Shown piece after piece: positions 18,549 to 26,850 of a stretch of DNA of 45,201 nucleotides. Source of the stretch: an uncultured Erysipelotrichaceae bacterium (GTDB lineage: Bacteria > Bacillota_I > Bacilli_A > Erysipelotrichales > Erysipelotrichaceae); NCBI GenBank assembly GCA_927435855.1, contig CAKMJZ010000032.1:1-45201 (forward strand), in the 5' to 3' direction. The position numbers and the translations under genes were made by a program. The number at the start of each line of letters is the position of its first letter. Positions within the stretch are counted from its first letter, which is position 1. Below the pieces are notes generated by a model. It worked only from the letters and a program-made list of their open reading frames with translations. It ran no database searches and was not told where the DNA came from.

Positions 18549-20165
18549 CTATCCCTTCAAAGAGTACAGATAATTATCGACGACATTGCGCGCTTTCGTA
18601 ACTCTACCGCCGTAGACGATATGAATGACATTTTTACCCGGACGAACGATTCCATTAGGTTGTGTCTTTTTGATCAATGCTTCATCAACAAGTGAGTCAT
18701 CCTTTAATTCTACTCGAAGTCTGGAAATACAATTATCAACATCTACGATGTTTGCTGCTCCGCCTAAACCATCTACAATCAGCTTTGCCATTTCAACATC
18801 CTTATCCGCCTGAACCACAGTAGCATTGTCTATAGGTTCTTCATCATTGAAATCTGTTTCTCTGCGTCCAACTGTGAATACATTGAACTTACGGATAATA
18901 AACGAGTATGTATAGTAATACATTGCAAAGAATATTGGACCTGCAATTAAGAAAATATACCATTTCGTGTCCATCCCTTGAAGAACACCGAATACTAACC
19001 AGTCAATGATACCACCTTGGATATTTCCGATAGCAACATTGAGCAATGCAGGTACCCAGAATGCCAAGCCAGCAAAGACAGCATTGACTACCCAAAGAAT
19101 CGGAGAAATAAATATAAATGTGAATTCGATTGGCTCAGTGATCCCTGTCAGGATAACTGCAGTAAGACCCGCCATAAAGAATTTTAAGACCCGGTCACGT
19201 TTTTCCGGCAATGCACATTTGTACATAGCGAATACTGCCGCAGGCATACCGAATACCATGTGCAAGATTTTGCCTTGAGCAAGATATTGTGTCGCATTTG
19301 TTGAGAAAGCTAAATTGTTTTCTAATTGATATAAGTAAATCTGTAATGCTCCGACCAAGGACGTACCGTTGATCGTCTCAACACCACCTAAAGCAGTAAA
19401 TCTAAACGTTTGATTAAGAATGTGGTGAAGACCGGTTGGATTGATTACTTTTTCAACGAAACCGTACAAGAAAGCTCCAAGCAGACCTGCATCACTGATC
19501 ATTTTACCAGCAGCGATAATCGCCGTATTAACAAATGGCCAAAGATAGGTTAGTGCAACACCGACCAGAACCATTAATAACGTCGTAATGATTGGTACAA
19601 AACGCTTGCCGCTATAGAACGTTAATGAAGGATGTAGTTCTGTTTGACGGAATCTGTTGTGAATCATTACAGTTGTAACACCAGCGATAATTCCGCCGAT
19701 GACATTCATATTATAAACAAAGATGCCTAATACATTTGTAAACAAAGCATTAGTTAACGTCGCGTCTACCTGGCTAAGTCCTTTGACATCCATCAGACTT
19801 GCAACTGATGTCGTAGCCCCTGTCAGCCCTTGCAATTGCAAGAAGTAGCTCATGCCCATTAGCATTGCAATATATCCAACAAGAGCTGAATAAACAGCTA
19901 CTTCACGATCGCGTTTGACCATTCCCAAAGGAATGGCAAGTGCAAACAGAACAGGCAACTGACCAAACGGTAAACCAGCAATCCGGCGAATCAATCCAAG
20001 AACGTTTTGTATATTTGTATCTGCTAGAAAAGGTAGGGTTTTGATGATATTCGGATTTTGAAATGCTGCTGCCAAACCAAGAAAAATAGCCATAAACGAT
20101 AGTAGTGAAATCGGGAATAATAACGACTTCCCGAAACTTTGGAAGTTCTTTTTGAATTCTGACAT
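18549..20165 (-). CDS. PTS system EIICB component, glucose/maltose family
   Basis: 538 aa; EIIC (LLFPISLLSFMAIFLGLAAAFQNP, GITEPIEFTFIFISP) and C-terminal EIIB (DVDNCISRLRVELKD). Confidence 0.92.
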   Translation of the reverse strand: MSEFKKNFQSFGKSLLFPISLLSFMAIFLGLAAAFQNPNIIKTLPFLADTNIQNVLGLIRRIAGLPFGQLPVLFALAIPLGMVKRDREVAVYSALVGYIAMLMGMSYFLQLQGLTGATTSVASLMDVKGLSQVDATLTNALFTNVLGIFVYNMNVIGGIIAGVTTVMIHNRFRQTELHPSLTFYSGKRFVPIITTLLMVLVGVALTYLWPFVNTAIIAAGKMISDAGLLGAFLYGFVEKVINPTGLHHILNQTFRFTALGGVETINGTSLVGALQIYLYQLENNLAFSTNATQYLAQGKILHMVFGMPAAVFAMYKCALPEKRDRVLKFFMAGLTAVILTGITEPIEFTFIFISPILWVVNAVFAGLAFWVPALLNVAIGNIQGGIIDWLVFGVLQGMDTKWYIFLIAGPIFFAMYYYTYSFIIRKFNVFTVGRRETDFNDEEPIDNATVVQADKDVEMAKLIVDGLGGAANIVDVDNCISRLRVELKDDSLVDEALIKKTQPNGIVRPGKNVIHIVYGGRVTKARNVVDNYLYSLKG

Positions 20166-20192
20166 TTTCTTCTCCTTTTACTTTATAAGTAG

Positions 20193-22754
20193 TTATATGA
20201 TAAATTGTAGGATCTCTTGAGGATTGATTGAATTATTTTTTATAGGTAACAATTGTGATTCCAAGGCGTTGATATAGCGAACATTTTCAGGCAAGCTTAA
20301 TTGTATAGGACTCGTTTCGGGATTAAATATCCTTACTAGAAGATGATTGCCATCAATGGTTCGCTTCACTGCGCTAACTACAGCACCATTCAACTCCAAT
20401 GATAAATTAGATTCCGGTTTATGCAACTGGTTTGGTGTGTTTAGGTTAAATTTGTTGAACTCTTTTTTCTGATACCCAACCAGCGGACATGCATATGTTT
20501 TTGACAGTTTCGAAGGATGGATTTCCTCCAAATCGAAACGCAGTGTAAATTGAAATTTAAACGACTGTCCTAACAGTTGATTGTTCGGTGTTTCAACCTC
20601 AATCCCCGAGGGTCTGCCTGGACGGTTAACTAAGTTGCGCTTACCAAGATGCGAGAAACTGCGGTATAAGGTAAGATATATGCAGTCATCAATAACTTCA
20701 TACTCCTTCAAACCTTGAGTGAAAATCGCTGCTTTTTTATGTTCTTCTTCGATCATGACGTAGCTTTGACACGTTTCTACGCTGATGGGCTTTTCGACCC
20801 AAGCTTCCTGTTCCCATACACCCAACTCTTTTTTGAGATAAATCGGTTTGATTTGCGCTGATAAGTGTCCGTCGACCAGCACGTTTTCTGATCTCCGGTT
20901 TGTTTTAAATACAAGTCTGTATCGAGTGTCCACACTTTGATTCACTGTGCTTAACTCACAATAGATACCTACATCCCCCATAAATAGTCGGATCGATCCT
21001 TGAAACTGATTGGATTGTGAATTGATTCCCTTCAACCTCTCATCCATTGATGAGTAAGCTTTTATGATTATTTCAAAATCAAGCTCTTGCATAAATTCAC
21101 CGCAATTAATCTTTGCCTTAACTTCTCCGGTTTCAAAACTTGATATAACTCTATCTTGTAGCGGTGGTGAATAATCATAGCTATCCCCGGCATCCCCACC
21201 ATTCTCTATGAAAATGAAGTTCTCAATGGTTTCTTTGCTTCGCTTATCCACAAGTATGAAACGATTGTTAAGTACACTGATTCTATAGCGCTCGTTTTCA
21301 ATTGATGAATCAGACAAATCTGAATTCTCGACGGGTCGTTGTGACTCAACCTCTTCATATTTCAGATATTTAACCCCTAAACCTTCAATCTCGTCGATTA
21401 TAAATACTACTTTACTGATATATGCTTGAATATCCAAGAGCTTTGCTGCAACCTGCCTATCGATTTTTCCTGCATCTTCAACAGTTTGCTTAATCAATAC
21501 ATAATCAACATCCTTACCTTTTTCGTCGAACAACCTAAAGTTCGCCGTTCTGGTTTGCAACTCTACTTCTACCCTTTCCTCCTTTCTTTGTTCAGGCAAC
21601 AGATTTGCTACAATTATAGTTTTACTTTCATCCCTATCAGCCATAGCCAACAGTCGTAAGTACAACTCGATTTGGGTATCAACCAGTTCCCTCGCAGTAA
21701 TTAACCTGCTTTTAATATCTTGATTGACTTCATCTGTGTTACATCCGCCGATACTATCATGAGCATGGACTTCAAACAGCGTTTTGAGGATTTTCTCAAT
21801 GACCGCATGGGGATATAGAATACCGGAATCATGTAAGATCGATGCGAGCGGTTCAAGAACATCAAATACCTTGTGTTCAATTTCGCTGTTGAGCATTTTT
21901 ATGTCCATCCTCGTCGAACCAATCGTACGATGTATACGAGAATGCTTACTGTGAGTGAGTTCTCCACTGACCACTTCTAAAGACTTTTTATCAAGTGAGG
22001 CAATATATGACTCAAAATCACTTACTTTTACCTCATCCGATGGATACATTACCCTCAATTTCGATATGATTTCCTCTATATTTTCTTGAATCGGCATCTG
22101 ATCGTGACCATTCATAATCAGTCTTCCCACCCCGGCAGAATATTGATCAAGTACTGACATTATCTTTTCCATTCTGATACGCAGTCGTTCGTCATCATTC
22201 TCAAGGTACTTTGCTCCCTGATATCCGGTTGCTAGATTAATTCCAACAATTCGAGAACCATCTACCCCTTCCCAAATGAAGTCGCTCTTACTTGCTTTTA
22301 GCTCACTGAACCCCCTCCAAAAAACGGTCGAATTGATATCAAACATCTGATAAATCTGCGGCATTTGACTGGCATGTCCGAAAGTATCTGGTGCATATCC
22401 GACCAGCATTGGTTCACCCAAATCCTTTGCCCGTCTGATACCGTAGTAGAGATTGCGGATGATTGACTCACCGGCAACCAGCAATAAGTCGGTTTGCGTA
22501 TACCAAGGCCCTACTCGCAGTTGTTTGTTTGCAACAAAATGCTTCATACGGTCCTCTGCATCCGGTTGAAGTTCGAGATAATCATCGATCATAACACTCT
22601 GACCATCCAGTACATAGATGCATGCCGGATGTGTCTGTAGAAAGTCAAAAACGTTCTCCATGTGATTTCGAAGTAATACTTTTGTCTCATCCTTTGAGAA
22701 ATACCATTCCCGATCCCAGTGCGTGTGCATAATGATATGTAATTGCTTGCTCAT
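20193..22754 (-). CDS. GH38 alpha-mannosidase, MngB/mannosylglycerate hydrolase-like
   Basis: 853 aa; IIMHTHWDREWYFSKDETK, VLDGQSVMIDDYLELQP, RVGPWYTQTDLLLVAGESIIRNLYYG, YAPDTFGHASQMPQIY, DSIGGCNTDEVNQD. Confidence 0.9.
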   Translation of the reverse strand: MSKQLHIIMHTHWDREWYFSKDETKVLLRNHMENVFDFLQTHPACIYVLDGQSVMIDDYLELQPDAEDRMKHFVANKQLRVGPWYTQTDLLLVAGESIIRNLYYGIRRAKDLGEPMLVGYAPDTFGHASQMPQIYQMFDINSTVFWRGFSELKASKSDFIWEGVDGSRIVGINLATGYQGAKYLENDDERLRIRMEKIMSVLDQYSAGVGRLIMNGHDQMPIQENIEEIISKLRVMYPSDEVKVSDFESYIASLDKKSLEVVSGELTHSKHSRIHRTIGSTRMDIKMLNSEIEHKVFDVLEPLASILHDSGILYPHAVIEKILKTLFEVHAHDSIGGCNTDEVNQDIKSRLITARELVDTQIELYLRLLAMADRDESKTIIVANLLPEQRKEERVEVELQTRTANFRLFDEKGKDVDYVLIKQTVEDAGKIDRQVAAKLLDIQAYISKVVFIIDEIEGLGVKYLKYEEVESQRPVENSDLSDSSIENERYRISVLNNRFILVDKRSKETIENFIFIENGGDAGDSYDYSPPLQDRVISSFETGEVKAKINCGEFMQELDFEIIIKAYSSMDERLKGINSQSNQFQGSIRLFMGDVGIYCELSTVNQSVDTRYRLVFKTNRRSENVLVDGHLSAQIKPIYLKKELGVWEQEAWVEKPISVETCQSYVMIEEEHKKAAIFTQGLKEYEVIDDCIYLTLYRSFSHLGKRNLVNRPGRPSGIEVETPNNQLLGQSFKFQFTLRFDLEEIHPSKLSKTYACPLVGYQKKEFNKFNLNTPNQLHKPESNLSLELNGAVVSAVKRTIDGNHLLVRIFNPETSPIQLSLPENVRYINALESQLLPIKNNSINPQEILQFII

Positions 22755-22867
22755 GTGATCCTCCTTTTTAGAAATCGCTTACATACATATTGTAGAATTA
22801 CTAAAATGTTTTGCTTTCCATGAATACGGATAATTATCCGAAAAATTAAATGAATATAAATCACCAT
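22751..22867 (-). CDS. Candidate 38-aa small ORF with ATGA overlap to the mannosidase gene
   Basis: Reverse strand GGAGG-ACGTGAG-ATG; reads MVIYIHLIFRIIIRIHGKQNILVILQYVCKRFLKRRIT; its TGA overlaps the mannosidase ATG. Confidence 0.25.
   Translation of the reverse strand: MVIYIHLIFRIIIRIHGKQNILVILQYVCKRFLKRRIT
22770..22783 (-). promoter_or_regulatory. cre-like site
   Basis: Reverse strand TGTAAGCGATTTCT, 13/14 to cre consensus, just after candidate -10 TACAAT (22789-22794). Confidence 0.5.
22827..22840. promoter_or_regulatory. Perfect 14-bp palindrome, candidate RpiR-type operator
   Basis: CGGATAATTATCCG between the rpiR-family gene and the mannosidase/PTS genes. Confidence 0.45.
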
Positions 22868-22883
22868 CTCACGTCCTCCACAC

Positions 22884-22915
22884 AAAAAAAGGAACTCCTC
22901 AATCAGGAATTCCTT
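22884..22915 (-). terminator. Intrinsic terminator of the RpiR-family gene
   Basis: Reverse strand AAAGGAATTCCTGATTGAGGAGTTCCTTTTTTTG. Confidence 0.8.
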
Positions 22916-22944
22916 TGTCTCAGTATTATGTTGGTTCTATAACG

Positions 22945-23685
22945 TTATACTGCCTTTTTTCTTGCCTTTAACTCGAAATCAATTTGATCTATGATTTCAT
23001 TCAACATGATGATCATATGCAATTGTTGTTCCCTGGAAATTCCGTCAAGCTTATCAACCGGAACATCATGTAGAAATGCTGCATCACAGTATTGAGTAAG
23101 CGTGCTTTTACTCTTAGTTATTGCTAGTACGGTCATGTTCAGCTCTTTGGCTCGCTTCACCAATTGCATACTACGCATCGTCTCCCCTGAACTGGAAATA
23201 ACAATCAAAATATAATCCTTGAAATTCTCCAACATCTTCTCTTGCTCGATGATTATTGTCGGAATTCCGAAATAGAGCAATTGTCTTTGAAAATATTGAG
23301 CAGATATATCGGATGCACCGAGTCCGAAAAGTAATACCTTCCGATTGCCATTAAGAATTTGCTTAACTACCTCTTGAGTTCCCTCGAAAAAAACCTTGCC
23401 TAAAATACTCTCTGTTCTGGATATGTGTCGAGTCGTCACCGTGTTCATGAGTTGGATATCTTGTGCGATCGCAAACTTAAGTTCACTGAACCCGAAAAAC
23501 CCCAACGTCTTGCATGCACGGTTGACTGTTGCTTGGGATGTAAAACTTTTATCCGCCAACTGTGTCACAGTGATTTTAGGTATGGCCTTAAAGTTCTTTT
23601 CCAGATAGTCAAGAACAGCTTGCTCGCTGTTACTTAACGGATGCCCAAAATTTCGTTCTTTGAGTTGATTAATGACTTTGTACAT
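22945..23685 (-). CDS. RpiR/MurR-family transcriptional regulator (HTH + SIS domain)
   Basis: 246 aa; LADKSFTSQATVNRACKTLGFFGFSELK HTH and LFGLGASDISAQYFQRQL...VISSSGETMRSMQLVKRAKELNMTVLAIT SIS domain. Confidence 0.92.
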   Translation of the reverse strand: MYKVINQLKERNFGHPLSNSEQAVLDYLEKNFKAIPKITVTQLADKSFTSQATVNRACKTLGFFGFSELKFAIAQDIQLMNTVTTRHISRTESILGKVFFEGTQEVVKQILNGNRKVLLFGLGASDISAQYFQRQLLYFGIPTIIIEQEKMLENFKDYILIVISSSGETMRSMQLVKRAKELNMTVLAITKSKSTLTQYCDAAFLHDVPVDKLDGISREQQLHMIIMLNEIIDQIDFELKARKKAV

Positions 23686-23721
23686 CGGAATTTCTCCCAG
23701 CTGACTGTTCAGGTTTATTAA

Positions 23722-23750
23722 ATATTATCATGAACACATAGCCTTTACAA
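23722..23750 (-). promoter_or_regulatory. Promoter of the RpiR-family gene
   Basis: Reverse strand TTGTAA - 17 bp - TAATAT. Confidence 0.55.
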
Positions 23751-23791
23751 TGCAATGAAAACTGATTAAGCAAGTAATGTAAGTTAATTAC

Positions 23792-23815
23792 AAAACCTCT
23801 CAATTGAGAGGCTCT
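23792..23815 (-). terminator. Intrinsic terminator after the cytosolic alpha-amylase gene
   Basis: Reverse strand CCTCTCAATTGAGAGGTTTTG. Confidence 0.75.
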
Positions 23816-23820
23816 TGTGT

Positions 23821-25113
23821 TTATTTATGTAAGATGATGGGATACTTTGACAGACGGATAAATCCATCATCAACCCGGATTTTTTTATTGTTGAATAAGT
23901 TATTATACTCTCCCGATGGAAAGTCAATTTTTACATCATCCCGCACTTGCCCGACATTACACAGGAAGATAAGTTTTTCCTCGTTTTTTTGATACTCGAT
24001 ATGCAAAATGTTCAGACCATCATCGATGACACGATACTTTGTGTATTCGCTTGTGATTGGTAGTTTCTTAATCTGTATCAGGTTTTTCAACTGTTCTGTA
24101 AACTCCGTATCGATTTTCGACCAGTCCACCGGATCCTTATCGAATAGATTCGGTAAACGATCAGTCAATGCTTCAATTCCGGCATACAGAAATGCCATTC
24201 CCTTTAGACCAAAGATTGCGGCTACCCAGTTTTTCGTCTTGTATACATCATTTTTCGTCTGTTGCATCAATCGCGCAACATCATGATTCTCATACGCTCT
24301 TGCCTTTAGATAATTCATCGGATAAATCATATCTTGAAGCTGAAGTCGGTCGATAAATGCGGATAACGGCTTCTTACCTTTAAAATAATCTTCTGCTTCC
24401 TGAAAGATGTCGTAGTCATAGCAAACATCAAACGCTGCGTACATCTCACCGTCACTGTGACACAAGAAACCTTCGTCTCTCATGTGCTTTAGAAACTCTT
24501 TATGAACACTTTCCGCTAACCAGATATGGTCAGGATTCAGTTTATTAATCTCATCTCTTGCTTTAAGCCAGAAATCAATGGGTACAAACGGTGCAACATC
24601 ACAACGGAAGCCATCGACTCCAAGCTCAACCCACTCTTTCAACATATCAATCATCTCATCCCACAATGGGAGATGATCAAAATCCAAATCTTGAATGTCC
24701 GACCAATCGCCGACCTTATTACCCATTTTGTCTTCATTGTTTAAATAGTAATACTCGGGCTTTGTTTGAATCCACTCATGATCACGCGATGTGTGATTCA
24801 TGACCAAATCCATCATAACCTTTAGTTCGCGCTTATGTGCTTCACTGATAAGTACTTTAAAATCATCTTTCGTTCCCAATTCCGGGTTAATTGCACGATA
24901 ATCTTTGATTGAATACGGACTGCCCAATATCCCCTTACGCGCAGCCTTACCGATCGGATGAATCGGTAGTAAATACAGGATATCCACACCCAAATCCTTT
25001 ATTCTGTCCATATCCGCAACAATGCCGGCAAAGGTGCCGGCATTGGAGTGATTGCGTGGATACACCTGATATATCACCTGATGACTCAGGGATTTCAATG
25101 TGTCTTTCGCCAT
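23821..25113 (-). CDS. GH13 alpha-amylase family glycosidase, predicted cytosolic
   Basis: 430 aa; VMMDLVMNHT, GVDGFRCDVAPFV, WLAESV, YENHDVAR; no signal peptide. Confidence 0.9.
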   Translation of the reverse strand: MAKDTLKSLSHQVIYQVYPRNHSNAGTFAGIVADMDRIKDLGVDILYLLPIHPIGKAARKGILGSPYSIKDYRAINPELGTKDDFKVLISEAHKRELKVMMDLVMNHTSRDHEWIQTKPEYYYLNNEDKMGNKVGDWSDIQDLDFDHLPLWDEMIDMLKEWVELGVDGFRCDVAPFVPIDFWLKARDEINKLNPDHIWLAESVHKEFLKHMRDEGFLCHSDGEMYAAFDVCYDYDIFQEAEDYFKGKKPLSAFIDRLQLQDMIYPMNYLKARAYENHDVARLMQQTKNDVYKTKNWVAAIFGLKGMAFLYAGIEALTDRLPNLFDKDPVDWSKIDTEFTEQLKNLIQIKKLPITSEYTKYRVIDDGLNILHIEYQKNEEKLIFLCNVGQVRDDVKIDFPSGEYNNLFNNKKIRVDDGFIRLSKYPIILHK

Positions 25114-25115
25114 AA

Positions 25116-26210
25116 TTATCTTATGATCGCTTTTTGCGTTTCCTTATCGAAGAAATGCAATTTTGTAACTTCCATTGCCAAGGGGATTGTATCATGGGCT
25201 TTAACATTAACACGTGAAGGAACTTTGGCCAAAATCGGTTGATTGCCGAATTTACCATGAAGAATAAACTCATGCCCTAGAAGTTCACTAACTTCAACAT
25301 AGAAATCAAACGGTGTTTCAGGGAAAGTTTCCGCGACTATGCCTTCATAATGAATGTCTTCCGGACGGATGCCCAATACGACTTCCTTACCATTGTAATT
25401 TTTTAGTTCATTGTGATACATTTCCGGAATGACGAATGAGCGGCCATCAACTTCGTAACGTCCGTCACGATATACACCGTGAATGAAGTTCATCGCAGGA
25501 GCACCGATAAAGTTAGCCACAAACATATTGACCGGATGATTGTAAACATCACGCGGAGCACCGATTTGTTGGATGTATCCATCTTTCATAACAACGATAC
25601 GACTAGCCATCGTCATAGCTTCGGTTTGGTCATGGGTAACATAAACCGTAGTTGCATCAAGACGTTCATGTAGTTTAATGATTTCCGAACGCATTTGAAC
25701 ACGTAATTTCGCATCTAAGTTAGACAAAGGTTCATCCATCAAGAATACCTTCGCGTTACGAACGATTGCACGACCCAAAGCAACCCGCTGACGCTGACCG
25801 CCGGAAAGAGCTTTAGGTTTACGATCTAAATATTGTTCGATTTCCAAAATCTTCGCTGCTTCACGAACGCGTTGCTCAATTTCATCTTTCGGCATTTTTC
25901 TTAACTTCAAACCAAACGCCATATTATCAAAAACCGTCATATGCGGATACAAGGCATACGATTGAAATACCATCGCTATATCACGGTCTTTTGGAGCGAC
26001 ATTGTTAACCAAACGGCCATCAATGTACAACTCACCACTGGTAATTTCTTCCAAACCGGCAATCATACGTAAAGTCGTCGATTTTCCGCATCCGGAAGGA
26101 CCAACCAAAACAATGAATTCCTTATCTTCAATTTCTAAGTTAAAATCAAATACAGCTTGAACATTGTTATCATAAATTTTTTGAATGTCCGTAAGTTTTA
26201 ATGTTGCCAT
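25116..26210 (-). CDS. Carbohydrate ABC transporter ATPase, MsmX/MalK/UgpC type
   Basis: GPSGCGKSTTLRMIAGLE, LSGGQRQRVALGRAI, VFLMDEPLSNLDAKLRVQMR plus C-terminal TOBE. Start MATLKLTDIQ at 26210 (AGAGGTG RBS) preferred to track start 26270. Confidence 0.95.
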   Translation of the reverse strand: MATLKLTDIQKIYDNNVQAVFDFNLEIEDKEFIVLVGPSGCGKSTTLRMIAGLEEITSGELYIDGRLVNNVAPKDRDIAMVFQSYALYPHMTVFDNMAFGLKLRKMPKDEIEQRVREAAKILEIEQYLDRKPKALSGGQRQRVALGRAIVRNAKVFLMDEPLSNLDAKLRVQMRSEIIKLHERLDATTVYVTHDQTEAMTMASRIVVMKDGYIQQIGAPRDVYNHPVNMFVANFIGAPAMNFIHGVYRDGRYEVDGRSFVIPEMYHNELKNYNGKEVVLGIRPEDIHYEGIVAETFPETPFDFYVEVSELLGHEFILHGKFGNQPILAKVPSRVNVKAHDTIPLAMEVTKLHFFDKETQKAIIR

Positions 26211-26244
26211 AGTTTCACCTCTGCCAATATTATAACTCAAATAA

Positions 26245-26275
26245 ATAAAAATGATTTGTGCATTACGCACAAATC
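26245..26275 (-). terminator. Intrinsic terminator upstream of the MsmX-like ATPase gene
   Basis: Reverse strand GATTTGTGCGTAATGCACAAATCATTTTTATTT. Confidence 0.7.
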
Positions 26276-26277
26276 AA

Positions 26278-26850
26278 CTAATTGTTTCTTGTTTTTATCA
26301 GCCACCACAACTGAAACAATCGAGCATGATGAAAATCTCGGATATCTAGCTGTGTTTTCTCAATGAACTGATTTAGACGGTAGGCGAAAGTGTTTCGATG
26401 AATATATAGTCGAGCAGCAGCAAATGTCGCCTTGCATCCTGAAGTTATAAATGCTTCTGCGGTTTGAACTAACTCTCTAGATAATGGTTCAAATTGCTTA
26501 TCTAATGATGTGAACAAAGTATTCTCACCTTCAATACGCTCATAAAGCAAAGCGTCAGCCAAGTAAATCATACTGCCCTTACTATGACGCACAGCAACAT
26601 TCAACCCCTGATAAGCAACATCATCCCAACGATGAGTGATAACTACCGTCATCACGATGCCAAGTGTCTGATTTAAATGCGACATCAATACTTCAATCAA
26701 TCCCAAATCCTCTTCCTCAAGTTCAAAATAGCCATGACTTTTACTTAATATGGTAACCGTTTTAGTTGAATCAAAAATCAGCGCACAGCTTTCTGAAAAA
26801 GATGTAGAACTTATTCCCTCGGAGAGTTGATATCCAGCGATCTTTCTCAT
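26278..26850 (-). CDS. PucR/CdaR-type helix-turn-helix regulator (short form)
   Basis: 190 aa; C-terminal AARLYIHRNTFAYRLNQFIEKTQLDIRDFHHARLFQLWWLIK typical of PucR C-terminal HTH. Confidence 0.8.
   Translation of the reverse strand: MRKIAGYQLSEGISSTSFSESCALIFDSTKTVTILSKSHGYFELEEEDLGLIEVLMSHLNQTLGIVMTVVITHRWDDVAYQGLNVAVRHSKGSMIYLADALLYERIEGENTLFTSLDKQFEPLSRELVQTAEAFITSGCKATFAAARLYIHRNTFAYRLNQFIEKTQLDIRDFHHARLFQLWWLIKTRNN

Noticed and set aside
26210-26270. 20-residue N-terminal extension of the MsmX-like ATPase in the ORF track
   Set aside because: The conserved MATLKLTDIQK start with its own RBS lies at 26210; the extension is upstream non-coding sequence including part of a terminator.
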